Under the pieces are notes generated by a model that worked only from the letters and a program-made list of their open reading frames with translations, ran no database searches and had not been told where the DNA came from. Shown here piece by piece: positions 16,619 to 23,898 of a stretch of DNA of 34,751 bases. Source of the stretch: a virus; IMG/VR virus record IMGVR_UViG_3300032241_001320, positions 1-34,751 of that record, one strand, 5' to 3'. A program made the translations under genes and the position numbers. Positions within the stretch are counted from its first letter, which is position 1. The number at the start of each line of letters is the position of its first letter.

Positions 16619-17200
16619 ATGACAATTTTAAATCTTGTACATTGCGACGATCCCATTCTTAGAGAAGAGATGCCTGAGTTTGACTTTGCAAATCCGCCAA
16701 CTGATCCTATACAGTTGTCAAAAGATTTGACAGAGACTATGATTCAGAATAAGGGTTTGGGTCTTGCTGCAAATCAATGTGGATTGCGATACCGAGTATT
16801 CGTATTGACAGGTGAACAAGTCCTTGCCTGCTTCAATCCTAGAGTCGTATCAGCGTCTGCAGAGACTACCTATCTTGATGAGGGATGTCTAAGCTATCCA
16901 GGCCTTATGGTCAAGATCAAGCGTCCTCAAACAATACGTGTTCGCTTCACTATGCCTAATGGGGATACAACAACCAGAATGTTTGATGGTATCACTGCCC
17001 GATGCTTTTTACATGAACTTGATCATTTGAATGGAAAACTGCATATTTCAAGGGCGAATCCATACCATCTTGAAAAGGCTCTTAAGATGCAAAAGGCGTA
17101 TAACCGCATCATGAAGAAAGATATTAATGGGAAGATCGCAAAAATTGCAGCAGCCTATGAAAAGGCTTTACAGGAAGAAGATAAAAAGAAATCTGCATGA
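16619..17200 (+). CDS. def: Peptide deformylase
   Basis: A 193-residue metalloenzyme that removes the formyl group from new protein N-termini. All three family motifs are intact: GLGLAANQ (46-53), EGCLS (88-92, with metal ligand Cys90) and HELDH (132-136, with ligands His132 and His136 and catalytic Glu133). The C-terminus runs some 55 residues beyond the last motif as a Lys-rich helix, longer than in compact cyanophage deformylases. Phage deformylases are known in marine viruses. The tail after HELDH closely resembles the end of the next gene. An AGGA site precedes the ATG. Confidence 0.95.
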   Translation: MTILNLVHCDDPILREEMPEFDFANPPTDPIQLSKDLTETMIQNKGLGLAANQCGLRYRVFVLTGEQVLACFNPRVVSASAETTYLDEGCLSYPGLMVKIKRPQTIRVRFTMPNGDTTTRMFDGITARCFLHELDHLNGKLHISRANPYHLEKALKMQKAYNRIMKKDINGKIAKIAAAYEKALQEEDKKKSA

Positions 17201-17212
17201 TGGAGCAATAAT

Positions 17213-17728
17213 ATGAAATATTTTTATTATGACTATATTGATCTTTTGAATGGTATTGAAAATTTATCAAAGCAAATTCGAAAGAGTGAATGGATGCCAG
17301 ACTATATTGTTGCTATGGCTCGCGGCGGTGCAGTTGCAGGAGTGTATCTGTCACACGAACTGGATGTTCCTGTGATTATTGTTAATCTAAGCACGAGACA
17401 TCATTGGGCAGATGAAATTAAAGCGGATGCTAAAACTCCGCTTATAAGTAAGATATTAAAAGAAAAGATGAACATACTCGTATTGGATGATATCGTTGAT
17501 ACAGGCAAGACAATCAAAATTTTGCTTGACAAATGGAAGGTAAAATCGTACAATAATGAACAGGTTAAAATTGCATCATTAATTTACAACAATTCTCAAG
17601 CAATCCATGAACTAGATCATCTAAACGGCATTGTTCATATCAATCGCGCTAGTTTGATCCACAAAGAACAGGCTTTCAAGCAACAGAAAGCGTTCAACAA
17701 AATCAATAAGAAACTAGCTATCGCATAA
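17213..17728 (+). CDS. Phosphoribosyltransferase fused to a peptide deformylase tail
   Basis: A 171-residue chimera. Residues 1-128 are a type I phosphoribosyltransferase: AMARGGAVAGVYLSHEL (34-50), and the PRPP-binding loop ILVLDDIVDTGKT (88-100). The usual last core strand and C-terminal segment of purine-type enzymes (often ending FPWE) are missing. Instead, residues 131-171 begin IHELDHLNG and continue HINRA and QKAFNKINKK, matching the deformylase C-terminus encoded just upstream at about 23 of 36 positions. HELDH falls at residues 132-136 in both proteins. The deformylase EGCLS motif is absent, so no deformylase activity is expected. The DNA of the two tails differs at many codons, so the fusion is not recent or came from another phage. 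A GGAG site precedes the ATG; 12 bases separate it from def. Confidence 0.88.
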   Translation: MKYFYYDYIDLLNGIENLSKQIRKSEWMPDYIVAMARGGAVAGVYLSHELDVPVIIVNLSTRHHWADEIKADAKTPLISKILKEKMNILVLDDIVDTGKTIKILLDKWKVKSYNNEQVKIASLIYNNSQAIHELDHLNGIVHINRASLIHKEQAFKQQKAFNKINKKLAIA

Positions 17729-17741
17729 GACGGAGTATATT

Positions 17742-18092
17742 ATGGAAGACAATAAGCCTGTAGTTGATGAATCTACAGAATACGAAAGTCTGATTGACTC
17801 AAAGAACATCTCTTATGGTGTATCTACTCTTGATGCATTCTTGCCTGAAGACGAAACTTTGGAGCAAGATGATGTAAAGTGGAAGAAACATTGGGTAGGA
17901 ATGCCCGAGTTCAAGCAAGATACTAATCCACCATATAAACAGATTTACGTAAGCTTCCGTAACAAAGAAGACTATGAAGAGTTTGCCAAGTTGATCGATC
18001 AGCATCTTACTATCAAAACAAAAAGCATCTGGCATCCAAAGCTAGATCGTGATGCAAATGCACTTCGTAGGTGGATTGAAACTGATGACTAA
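17742..18092 (+). CDS. Conserved protein paired with the glycosyltransferase
   Basis: A 116-residue acidic protein. The C-terminal half has the pattern WVGMPEF....PYKQIYVSF, then EDYEEFAKLIDQ and TIKTKSIWHP, which I recognise as a recurring small domain in phage and bacterial proteins, often near base-modification or ParB-like genes. Its function is unknown. It overlaps the glycosyltransferase start by eight bases, so the two are coupled. The ATG lies in GGAGTATATTATGG, the shared start context. Confidence 0.6.
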   Translation: MEDNKPVVDESTEYESLIDSKNISYGVSTLDAFLPEDETLEQDDVKWKKHWVGMPEFKQDTNPPYKQIYVSFRNKEDYEEFAKLIDQHLTIKTKSIWHPKLDRDANALRRWIETDD

Positions 18093-18999
18093 TCCAAAAT
18101 ATCCTGTCTATATCATTAGTAAAGGTCGGCATGAATCAATGCTGACCTCTCGTTCATTGGCACGAATGAAAGTGCCACATTACATTGCGATTGAACCACA
18201 GGATGAAGCTTTGTATGAACAAGCACTAGACAACTTTGGCATCCGTGAGTATGTCACTCTTCTAGTTGCACCTTTCAGTAATCACGGCGACGGACCAGGT
18301 CGCGCTAGAAACTGGTGCTGGGATCATTCTATCTCTATTGGTGCAACTAGTCACTGGGTAATGGATGACAACATCACAGACTTTTATCGTCTCCATGAAA
18401 ACAGTCGTATTCGCGTTGAATCTGGTGTGATCTTCAAAGTTGCTGAAGACTTTGTTGATCGATATGAGAATGTTCCTATCTCTGGGTTTCAATATCGTTT
18501 CTTTATTGCACCAAATCAGAAGTATCCTGCTTTTGTAACAAACACTCGTATCTATTCCACATTGCTTATCAGAAACGATTGCAAGCATCGCTGGCGTGGT
18601 CGTTATAATGAAGATACTGATATCTGTCTTCGTGTATTGAAAGATGGTGATTGCACTATTCAGTTTAATGCTTTTCTTCAAGGCAAAGCTGCAACACAGA
18701 CTGTCAAAGGTGGTAACACTGCTGAGTTTTATCATGCTGAAGGCACACAAGACAAGGCTCAATGGAGAGATGGCCAGCTTAATCCAGAGGGAACAATCAA
18801 CAAGTCACAAATGCTCGTAGACATGCATCCAGACGTGGCCCGCATGGTATTTCGCTACGGTAGATGGCATCATTACGTTGACTATGGTCCATTCAAGAAG
18901 AACCAGTTGATTATGAAGAAAGACATTGATCTCAAGTCACTACCTAAAGTAGATAACTACGGAATGAAACTAGTCAAACTTGCTAAGGATGCTATATAA
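18085..18999 (+). CDS. TET-associated-type glycosyltransferase
   Basis: A 304-residue GT-A-like glycosyltransferase. YPVYIISKGR at the start, HYIAIEPQDEALYEQAL (from 32), WVMDDNITDFYR (91-102, with the DDN metal site) and GRYNEDTDICLRVLKDG (172-188) match my memory of the family found beside TET/JBP dioxygenases and other genes for hypermodified DNA bases in phages. The likely substrate is a modified pyrimidine in phage DNA, but no dioxygenase or hydroxymethylase is visible in this window, so the acceptor is open. A start at 18049 is possible in frame, but the ATG at 18085 gives the conserved N-terminus. Confidence 0.78.
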   Translation: MTNPKYPVYIISKGRHESMLTSRSLARMKVPHYIAIEPQDEALYEQALDNFGIREYVTLLVAPFSNHGDGPGRARNWCWDHSISIGATSHWVMDDNITDFYRLHENSRIRVESGVIFKVAEDFVDRYENVPISGFQYRFFIAPNQKYPAFVTNTRIYSTLLIRNDCKHRWRGRYNEDTDICLRVLKDGDCTIQFNAFLQGKAATQTVKGGNTAEFYHAEGTQDKAQWRDGQLNPEGTINKSQMLVDMHPDVARMVFRYGRWHHYVDYGPFKKNQLIMKKDIDLKSLPKVDNYGMKLVKLAKDAI

Positions 19000-19469
19000 T
19001 GGTAACTTATCCTGAAATGTATAAATGGACACGCTGTCATTTGGATATGGCTAAGAATATCTCAACTTGGTCTAAAGATCCATCGAAGAAGATTGGTGTT
19101 GTTGCTATTGGAAAAAATCAAAATGTCCTGGGAACTGGATACAATGGCTTTCCGAGAGGTATCAAAGATGATGATCGCTTGAATGATCGTGAAACGAAGT
19201 ATAAGTATGTCGTTCACGGAGAAATGAACTGCATCTATAATGCATGTTTAAATGGAATATCTCTTGACGGAGCCAAACTATACGTGTATGGTTTACCTGT
19301 ATGCTCTGAATGTTGCAAAGGTATCATTCAAGTTGGCATCAGAACTGTTATTGCAGAAGTTCCTAAGAATCTGCCTGAACACTGGAAAGAATCCACAAAA
19401 CTCGCTAAAGACATTCTTGAAGAAGCGGGTGTGATTTATCTGCAATATGAAATGGAAAGTGATGTATGA
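18999..19469 (+). CDS. cd: dCMP deaminase
   Basis: A 156-residue zinc-dependent deaminase, which turns dCMP into dUMP and raises the dTMP supply. The zinc site is VHGEMN (His73, Glu75) with PVCSECC (Cys102 and Cys105). HGE replaces the common HAE, and Pro is separated from the CxxC pair by Val; both differ slightly from typical enzymes, but the ligands are kept. The N-terminal WSKDPSKKIGVV and GTGYNGFPRG are characteristic. It is coupled by TAATG to the glycosyltransferase, and by ATGA to the next gene. Action on a modified cytidylate cannot be excluded. Confidence 0.9.
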   Translation: MVTYPEMYKWTRCHLDMAKNISTWSKDPSKKIGVVAIGKNQNVLGTGYNGFPRGIKDDDRLNDRETKYKYVVHGEMNCIYNACLNGISLDGAKLYVYGLPVCSECCKGIIQVGIRTVIAEVPKNLPEHWKESTKLAKDILEEAGVIYLQYEMESDV

Positions 19470-19819
19470 ATAAACACAGATATTATGATGATGAATGGAA
19501 TCGCGCGGAGTGGCGAGAAATCAAAATGGCACCCGAAAGACCATATAAATACAACGAAGACAAAGCACTTCAAGAAATCACCGATTACATTAATAAGACA
19601 TACGGTGAGCATTACTCCCAGAACAAGTATCAAGCTACAGAGTTCATCATTGATGGCGGTCACGGAACAGGTTTCTGTATCGGCAATGTGTTGAAGTATG
19701 CACAACGATACGGCAACAAAGGAGGATCACAAGATTGGCGTAAAGATTTGATGAAAGTGATCCATTACGCTATTATACAACTACATGTACATGATCTAGA
19801 ATATGGAGAAAATCACTAG
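19466..19819 (+). CDS. DUF3310-like small protein
   Basis: A 117-residue protein. The C-terminal half, FCIGNVLKYAQRYGNKGGSQDWRKDLMKVIHYAIIQLH, has the GN.lKY..RyG.K....DL.K...Y pattern of the DUF3310 family, common in phages and sometimes linked to nucleotide metabolism. Residues 33-60 hold a YINKTYGEHYSQ stretch seen in related marine phage proteins. Function is not established. It directly follows the deaminase with a four-base overlap, so a role in nucleotide supply is plausible. Confidence 0.65.
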   Translation: MNKHRYYDDEWNRAEWREIKMAPERPYKYNEDKALQEITDYINKTYGEHYSQNKYQATEFIIDGGHGTGFCIGNVLKYAQRYGNKGGSQDWRKDLMKVIHYAIIQLHVHDLEYGENH

Positions 19820-19834
19820 TCTAGTCTTTATATA

Positions 19835-19886
19835 AGTAATAGTGTAGGTCGCGGAGACTCCCCAGAATCCCACCTACTCTATTGCT
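19835..19886 (+). other. Imperfect 15-bp hairpin in the leader region
   Basis: AGTAATAGTGTAGGT (19835-19849) pairs with ACCTACTCTATTGCT (19872-19886) with one mismatch and one G-U pair. The 22-base loop is GC-rich and contains GGAG and CTCCCC. There is no T-run, so it is not a terminator, and no tRNA cloverleaf can be drawn. It may be a structured RNA element. The rest of 19820-19954 shows no convincing gene. Confidence 0.5.
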
Positions 19887-19954
19887 AATATGGAGCAACA
19901 GCATGATTACTTATACGCCCTATACATAGCAAAGGATTACCTTGGCAGGATAAA

Positions 19955-20107
19955 GTGAATAAGAACCCAGATAAGATTCGAAAGTCTGCTCTTTCAAATA
20001 CTGGAAAGAAAAGGACTCCAGAACAAAAACAAAGAATGAGTGAAGCAAGAAAGCTTTATTTAATGAAAAGGAAAGAAATAATGACAACTGAAATGGAGAA
20101 TAAATAA
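19955..20107 (+). CDS. NUMOD3-like mini-protein, possible homing endonuclease remnant
   Basis: A 50-residue basic protein starting at GTG after AGGA with a normal gap. The core IRKSALSNTGKKRTPEQKQR, followed by MSEARK, resembles the NUMOD3 motif, a DNA-binding module found in GIY-YIG and HNH homing endonucleases. No nuclease domain is present within the window near it. The frame is open upstream to 19907, so it may be the end of a decayed longer gene. Its stop overlaps the next ATG (TAATG), which suggests it is still translated and coupled. Confidence 0.55.
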   Translation: MNKNPDKIRKSALSNTGKKRTPEQKQRMSEARKLYLMKRKEIMTTEMENK

Positions 20108-21069
20108 TGGACGTCCGTGTACCTATTGAAGAACTACGTAAGCGCAAGCTCTTTGTTGCGACACCTATGTATGGCGGTATGTGTGCAGGCATGTTCTGCC
20201 GAAGCACAAACGATCTATCAGCTCTTGCCGTACATTATGGTGTTGAAGTTCGTTACTACTACTTGTTTAATGAATCACTCATCACTCGCGCTCGTAACTA
20301 TTGCGTAGACGAGTTCATGCGTTCAGACTGCACTCATTTGCTGTTTATAGACAGCGATATTGGCTTTAGTGCAAATGACGTTATGACTATGCTTGCTCTA
20401 CAGTCAGATGAGAGCGAGTACGATGTTCTTTGTGGTCCATATCCCAAGAAGTGCATCTCATGGGAAAAGGTCAAGGCAGCGGTTGATAAGGGCATTGCTG
20501 ACAAGGATCCAAACGTTCTTGAGAAGTTCGTAGGCGACTATGTGTTTAATCCTGCAAACGGCGCCAATCAGATTCTTCTTTCTGAACCAGCAGAAGTCCT
20601 TGAAGCAGGTACAGGCTTCATGATGATTCGTAAAAATGCTATGAAGAAGTTTGTGGAAAAGTATCCGTATCTTACGTATCGTCCTGACCACGTCCGCACT
20701 GCAGCGTTTGATGGTTCGCGTGAGATTCATGCGTTCTTTGATGCGCTCATTGACAACAAGCATGCTCATATCGTACCTGAGTTGGAAGAGTTCTATAACA
20801 GAAATCCAAACGCAACGAAGGAAGATGTGATTGAGTTCGTCAAGGACACTAAGAAGAGTGTATTTGGACACGAGTACTCAAATCGCTATCTGTCAGAAGA
20901 TTATATGTTCTGTCAGTGGGCACGTAAGATCGGCTTGAAGGTTTGGCTTGCTCCATGGATTCAGTTGCAGCACGTAGGCTCTTACGTGTTCGGCGGATCC
21001 TTGGCAGATCTTGCTGCAGTTGGCGCTGCTGCGACTGCTGATCCTGCAAAGCTGGGCAAGAAGGCCTAA
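20107..21069 (+). CDS. GT-A-like glycosyltransferase family protein
   Basis: A 320-residue protein with a nucleotide-sugar transferase pattern: RKLFVATPMYGGMC at the start, NESLITRARNYCVDEFMRSD (from 55), the metal site FIDSDIGF (80-87, with Asp82 and Asp84), EAGTGFMMIRK, and a late SEDYMFCQWARKIG. Similar proteins occur in T4-like cyanophages near the clamp gene. It might modify phage DNA or host surface sugars; the acceptor is not known. With the other glycosyltransferase at 18085, it makes two candidates for base glucosylation in one operon. The C-terminus is Ala-rich. Confidence 0.7.
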   Translation: MDVRVPIEELRKRKLFVATPMYGGMCAGMFCRSTNDLSALAVHYGVEVRYYYLFNESLITRARNYCVDEFMRSDCTHLLFIDSDIGFSANDVMTMLALQSDESEYDVLCGPYPKKCISWEKVKAAVDKGIADKDPNVLEKFVGDYVFNPANGANQILLSEPAEVLEAGTGFMMIRKNAMKKFVEKYPYLTYRPDHVRTAAFDGSREIHAFFDALIDNKHAHIVPELEEFYNRNPNATKEDVIEFVKDTKKSVFGHEYSNRYLSEDYMFCQWARKIGLKVWLAPWIQLQHVGSYVFGGSLADLAAVGAAATADPAKLGKKA

Positions 21070-21076
21070 CAAGCAC

Positions 21077-21105
21077 TTGCACAATAAAACACAGTATGTT
21101 ATCAT
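21077..21105 (+). promoter_or_regulatory. Putative promoter for the gp45 operon
   Basis: TTGCAC (21077-21082) and TATCAT (21100-21105) are 17 bases apart, about 40 bases before the clamp gene. The -10 box lies in the loop of the palindrome at 21089-21116. Confidence 0.5.
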
Positions 21106-21116
21106 GCATACTGTGT
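21089..21116 (+). repeat. 10-bp inverted repeat overlapping the promoter
   Basis: ACACAGTATG (21089-21098) and CATACTGTGT (21107-21116) are perfect complements around eight bases. There is no T-run after it. It may be an operator or an RNA hairpin at the 5' side of the clamp transcript. Confidence 0.65.
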
Positions 21117-21143
21117 GTTAACTTTATATTATAGGAGTATATT

Positions 21144-21797
21144 ATGATTCTAAGTGACAAGACGACAAAGATTCTGCAGAACTTTGCCACAATCAACTCA
21201 GGCATGCTGTTTCGTACAGGTAATGTCATTCGTACAATCTCGCCACAGAAAACGATTATGGCAAAGGCAACAGTCGATGAGACTTTTGACCATGACTTTG
21301 CTATTTTCAATCTGAATCGCTTTTTGGGAGTACTATCACTATTTCAGAATCCTGAGATTGTTGTAGGTGACAAGTCAACAACGATTATGGCAGACAAGCA
21401 GAAGTTGGTATATGTCCATGCTGATCCAACGACATTCATGACTCCTCCTGAGAAGGATGTGACGTTTCCTATTTCTGAAGTCACATTCAAGCTCAAGTCA
21501 TCTGATCTTGATAAGGTAAAGAAGGCAGGCAACGTGATGCAGTTGCCAGAAATTGCTGTGACAGGTGACGGAAGCACGATGACCATTCGCGCTGTTGATA
21601 TGAAGAATCCAACAGCAGATGGATTCAGCATTGATGTAGGTACAACTGATTTAAACTTCAATGCGGTATTCAAAGCAGAGCAGCTTGTGATGCTTCCCAA
21701 TGACTATGATGTTTCTATTTCCTCAAAGGGTATTTCGAAGTTTGAAGCAGCCAATCTGACGTATTGGGTTGCAGTTGAAGCCTCTTCTACATTCTAG
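21144..21797 (+). CDS. 45: Sliding clamp gp45
   Basis: A 217-residue homologue of T4 gp45 (228), the trimeric ring that tethers gp43 polymerase to DNA and also activates late transcription through gp55. The pattern LSDKTTKILQNFATINSGMLFRTGN at the start, the PEKDVTFPISEVTFKLKSSDL segment, and a final FEAANLTYWVAVEASSTF strand match T4-like clamps. It leads the replisome operon gp45-gp44-ORF-gp62-regA. The ATG lies in GGAGTATATTATG, a likely site for RegA, which is known to repress gene 45 in T4. Confidence 0.94.
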   Translation: MILSDKTTKILQNFATINSGMLFRTGNVIRTISPQKTIMAKATVDETFDHDFAIFNLNRFLGVLSLFQNPEIVVGDKSTTIMADKQKLVYVHADPTTFMTPPEKDVTFPISEVTFKLKSSDLDKVKKAGNVMQLPEIAVTGDGSTMTIRAVDMKNPTADGFSIDVGTTDLNFNAVFKAEQLVMLPNDYDVSISSKGISKFEAANLTYWVAVEASSTF

Positions 21798-21827
21798 TGT
21801 ATTGTTCTGTTGACATTCACTAAAATT

Positions 21828-21850
21828 TATATTATGAGGTTTATATTATG
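21828..21850 (+). promoter_or_regulatory. Tandem TATATTATG at the gp44 start, possible RegA site
   Basis: TATATTATG occurs at 21828-21836 and 21842-21850, 14 bases apart, with the GAGG ribosome site between them. The second copy contains the gp44 ATG. T4 RegA binds U-rich sequence around such starts; a doubled site could bind it well. Confidence 0.45.
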
Positions 21851-22789
21851 TCCAGTGAGCAATTTCTATGGGTCGAGAAATATCGACCACGAACGATTGA
21901 GGATTGCATTCTCCCCGATCATCTAAAGAAAGTATTTCAGCAATTTGTAGATCAAAAGAATATTCCTAATCTACTTTTGACAGGTAGTGCGGGAGTAGGT
22001 AAGACGACTGTTGCTCGTGCGATGCTCGAGCAGGTCGGTGCAGATTATATCATCATCAACGGATCGCTCAATGGCAACATTGATACGCTTCGTAATGAGA
22101 TCATGCAGTTTGCATCTTCTGTTTCGTTCAAGGGTGGACGCAAGTACGTGATCCTTGACGAGGCAGATTATCTCAATCCACAAAGTACACAGCCCTCGTT
22201 GCGTAACTTTATGGAGGAGTTCAGTAAGAACTGTGGATTCATTCTCACATGTAATTACAAGAATCGCATCATTCCTCCGCTACACTCACGATGTTCTGTC
22301 GTTGAGTTCAAGATCGCCAAGAAAGATAAACCTACGCTCGCTTCACAGTTCATGAAGAGAGTCTTTGGTATTTTGCAGAAAGAAAACATAAATTTTGACA
22401 AAGAAGTAGTCGTTGAGATAATTACAAGATTCTTTCCTGATTGGAGACGAGTCTTAAATGAAATCCAACGTCATTCTGCTAGCGGCTCTATTGATTCGAG
22501 TATCTTTGGTGGTATCTCTAGCGATTCTTATAAGGATCTTGTTGGGGCACTAAAGAACAAAAACTTCACTGCCATGAGGAAGTGGGTAGGAGAACACTCA
22601 GACACCGATACGACTTCGCTATTCAGAAACTTGTATGATAACGCAGCAGAACTGCTTGTGCCAGGATCTATTCCTAATCTGATCCTAACCATTGCGGACT
22701 ATCAGTATAAGGCAGCATTCGTTGCTGATCAGGAAATAAACGTTGTTGCCTGCATGACTGAGATTATGCGTGACTGTACGTTCAAATGA
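21848..22789 (+). CDS. 44: Clamp loader large subunit gp44
   Basis: A 313-residue AAA+ ATPase; four copies with one gp62 load the gp45 clamp. It has FLWVEKYRPRTIEDCILPDH at the start, a Walker A GSAGVGKT (46-53) with Ser where Pro is usual, a Walker B VILDEAD (101-107), the TCNYKNRII sensor 1 stretch and the LHSRC arginine-finger motif. Length fits T4 gp44 (319). The stop overlaps the next start by four bases. Confidence 0.96.
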   Translation: MSSEQFLWVEKYRPRTIEDCILPDHLKKVFQQFVDQKNIPNLLLTGSAGVGKTTVARAMLEQVGADYIIINGSLNGNIDTLRNEIMQFASSVSFKGGRKYVILDEADYLNPQSTQPSLRNFMEEFSKNCGFILTCNYKNRIIPPLHSRCSVVEFKIAKKDKPTLASQFMKRVFGILQKENINFDKEVVVEIITRFFPDWRRVLNEIQRHSASGSIDSSIFGGISSDSYKDLVGALKNKNFTAMRKWVGEHSDTDTTSLFRNLYDNAAELLVPGSIPNLILTIADYQYKAAFVADQEINVVACMTEIMRDCTFK

Positions 22790-23013
22790 AAACGTACATT
22801 CATGTAAACCAGCATATCATTCGTTCTAACAAAAAGAACGATACGAATGAGGCGGTAATTACAGTCAAGAGAGGAACCAAGAATACTTACTGCAAGAAGG
22901 TGCGTATTCTAGGACCATCTGAAGTCATATATTCAGGTAATGACAAGCCGTTGCTGCCTTGTGGAGCAAGAGTGGCAGTCGTCACCGAGAGTGAAGTGGA
23001 GATCATAGAATGA
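22786..23013 (+). CDS. Small hypothetical protein between gp44 and gp62
   Basis: A 75-residue basic, beta-rich protein with no recognised domain; it includes NEAVITVKRGTKNTYCKKVR and a last strand ARVAVVTESEVEIIE. T4 has no gene between 44 and 62. ATGA overlaps at both ends couple it to the clamp loader genes. It may be a small regulator or partner of replication, but only context suggests this. Confidence 0.65.
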   Translation: MKTYIHVNQHIIRSNKKNDTNEAVITVKRGTKNTYCKKVRILGPSEVIYSGNDKPLLPCGARVAVVTESEVEIIE

Positions 23014-23480
23014 ATATTCTAGAAGTCATGTCTTGTATGCATGAGGATGCTCCTGAGGTCAAGGAGGAGTCATATAAGCTCAAGGCACAGTATAGTCCTT
23101 TTGATTATATAGAGAGTATTAATCACAGCAAAAAGAATTTGCTTGAGATTGCCGAGCATCCAGATTTTGAAGAAACTAAATATAGTCCATGGATCGTCAA
23201 CAAAGGCCTTTCATATTTTCCAGACACAATTGGATATGCGAACTTTATCAATTCCAATTACCATCTGGACAATAAACTTCAATATAATTTTTTGATAAAT
23301 ATTGTTAGCCCGAAGAAACGCTATGCGAAATGGGCTAAGAAACAGGAAAGTGGTGACATTGATATTGTGAAGAAAGTCTACGGATATTCTCAAAAGAAGG
23401 CTGAAGTTGCTTTATCATTGTTATCTGACGATCAACTTGCTACGCTAAAAAAAGAACAACAAACAGGCGGAATCAAATGA
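23010..23480 (+). CDS. 62: Clamp loader small subunit gp62
   Basis: A 156-residue homologue of T4 gp62 (187), the single non-ATPase subunit of the clamp loader. The conserved blocks are YSPFDYIESINHSKKNLL, the YSPWIVNKGLSYFPDTIGYA block (from about 58), HLDNKLQYNFLINIV and KKRYAKWAKK, then a short helical end with YGYSQKKAEVALSLLSDDQL. It overlaps regA by four bases. Confidence 0.92.
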   Translation: MNILEVMSCMHEDAPEVKEESYKLKAQYSPFDYIESINHSKKNLLEIAEHPDFEETKYSPWIVNKGLSYFPDTIGYANFINSNYHLDNKLQYNFLINIVSPKKRYAKWAKKQESGDIDIVKKVYGYSQKKAEVALSLLSDDQLATLKKEQQTGGIK

Positions 23481-23872
23481 GATTATCAGTAGAAGCGTTA
23501 GTCGAGGTTCTTTTAAAGGAACCTGATGATTTCCTTAAGATTAAGGAGACACTTACTCGTATTGGAATTGCGTCCAGGAAGGACAAGACGCTCTATCAGT
23601 CTTGCCACATCCTGCACAAGCAAAAACGATACTACATTGTACACTTCAAGGAATTGTTTGCTCTTGATGGCAAACCAACAGATTTTTCTGAGACAGACGA
23701 AGGTCGTAGAAACACAATCATCAATTTGCTCGCTGAGTGGGGACTTCTATCAATTGTAGATCCTGAGAAGACAAAGAGTCCTATTACGCCATTAAGTCAG
23801 ATCAAGGTCCTTTCTTACAAAGAGAAGGGTGATTGGGCGCTGGTTACTAAGTACAATATTGGTAAAAAATAA
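23477..23872 (+). CDS. regA: Translational repressor RegA
   Basis: A 131-residue homologue of T4 RegA (122), which binds start regions of early mRNAs and blocks ribosome entry. It matches closely: EPDDFLKIKETLTRIGIASR (about 15-34), KTLYQSCHILHKQKRYYIVH (about 37-56), and a DETDEGRRNT-like acidic helix; the end KGDWALVTKYNIGKK matches EWKLVPKYTIGN in T4. As in T4, it closes the clamp loader operon, several of whose members are likely targets. Confidence 0.96.
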   Translation: MRLSVEALVEVLLKEPDDFLKIKETLTRIGIASRKDKTLYQSCHILHKQKRYYIVHFKELFALDGKPTDFSETDEGRRNTIINLLAEWGLLSIVDPEKTKSPITPLSQIKVLSYKEKGDWALVTKYNIGKK

Positions 23873-23898
23873 TTTGAATTTTATATCATGGAGTGATT

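Noticed and set aside
19835-19886. Possible tRNA in the gap after the DUF3310-like gene
   Set aside because: Only one long stem can be drawn; no anticodon or T arm is visible.
19890-19958. A 22-codon frame before the NUMOD3-like gene
   Set aside because: There is no clear ribosome site, and it overlaps the better supported GTG start at 19955.
21810-21838. TTGACA as a promoter for gp44
   Set aside because: The matching -10 (TATGAG) would start the RNA about three bases before the ATG, leaving no ribosome site.
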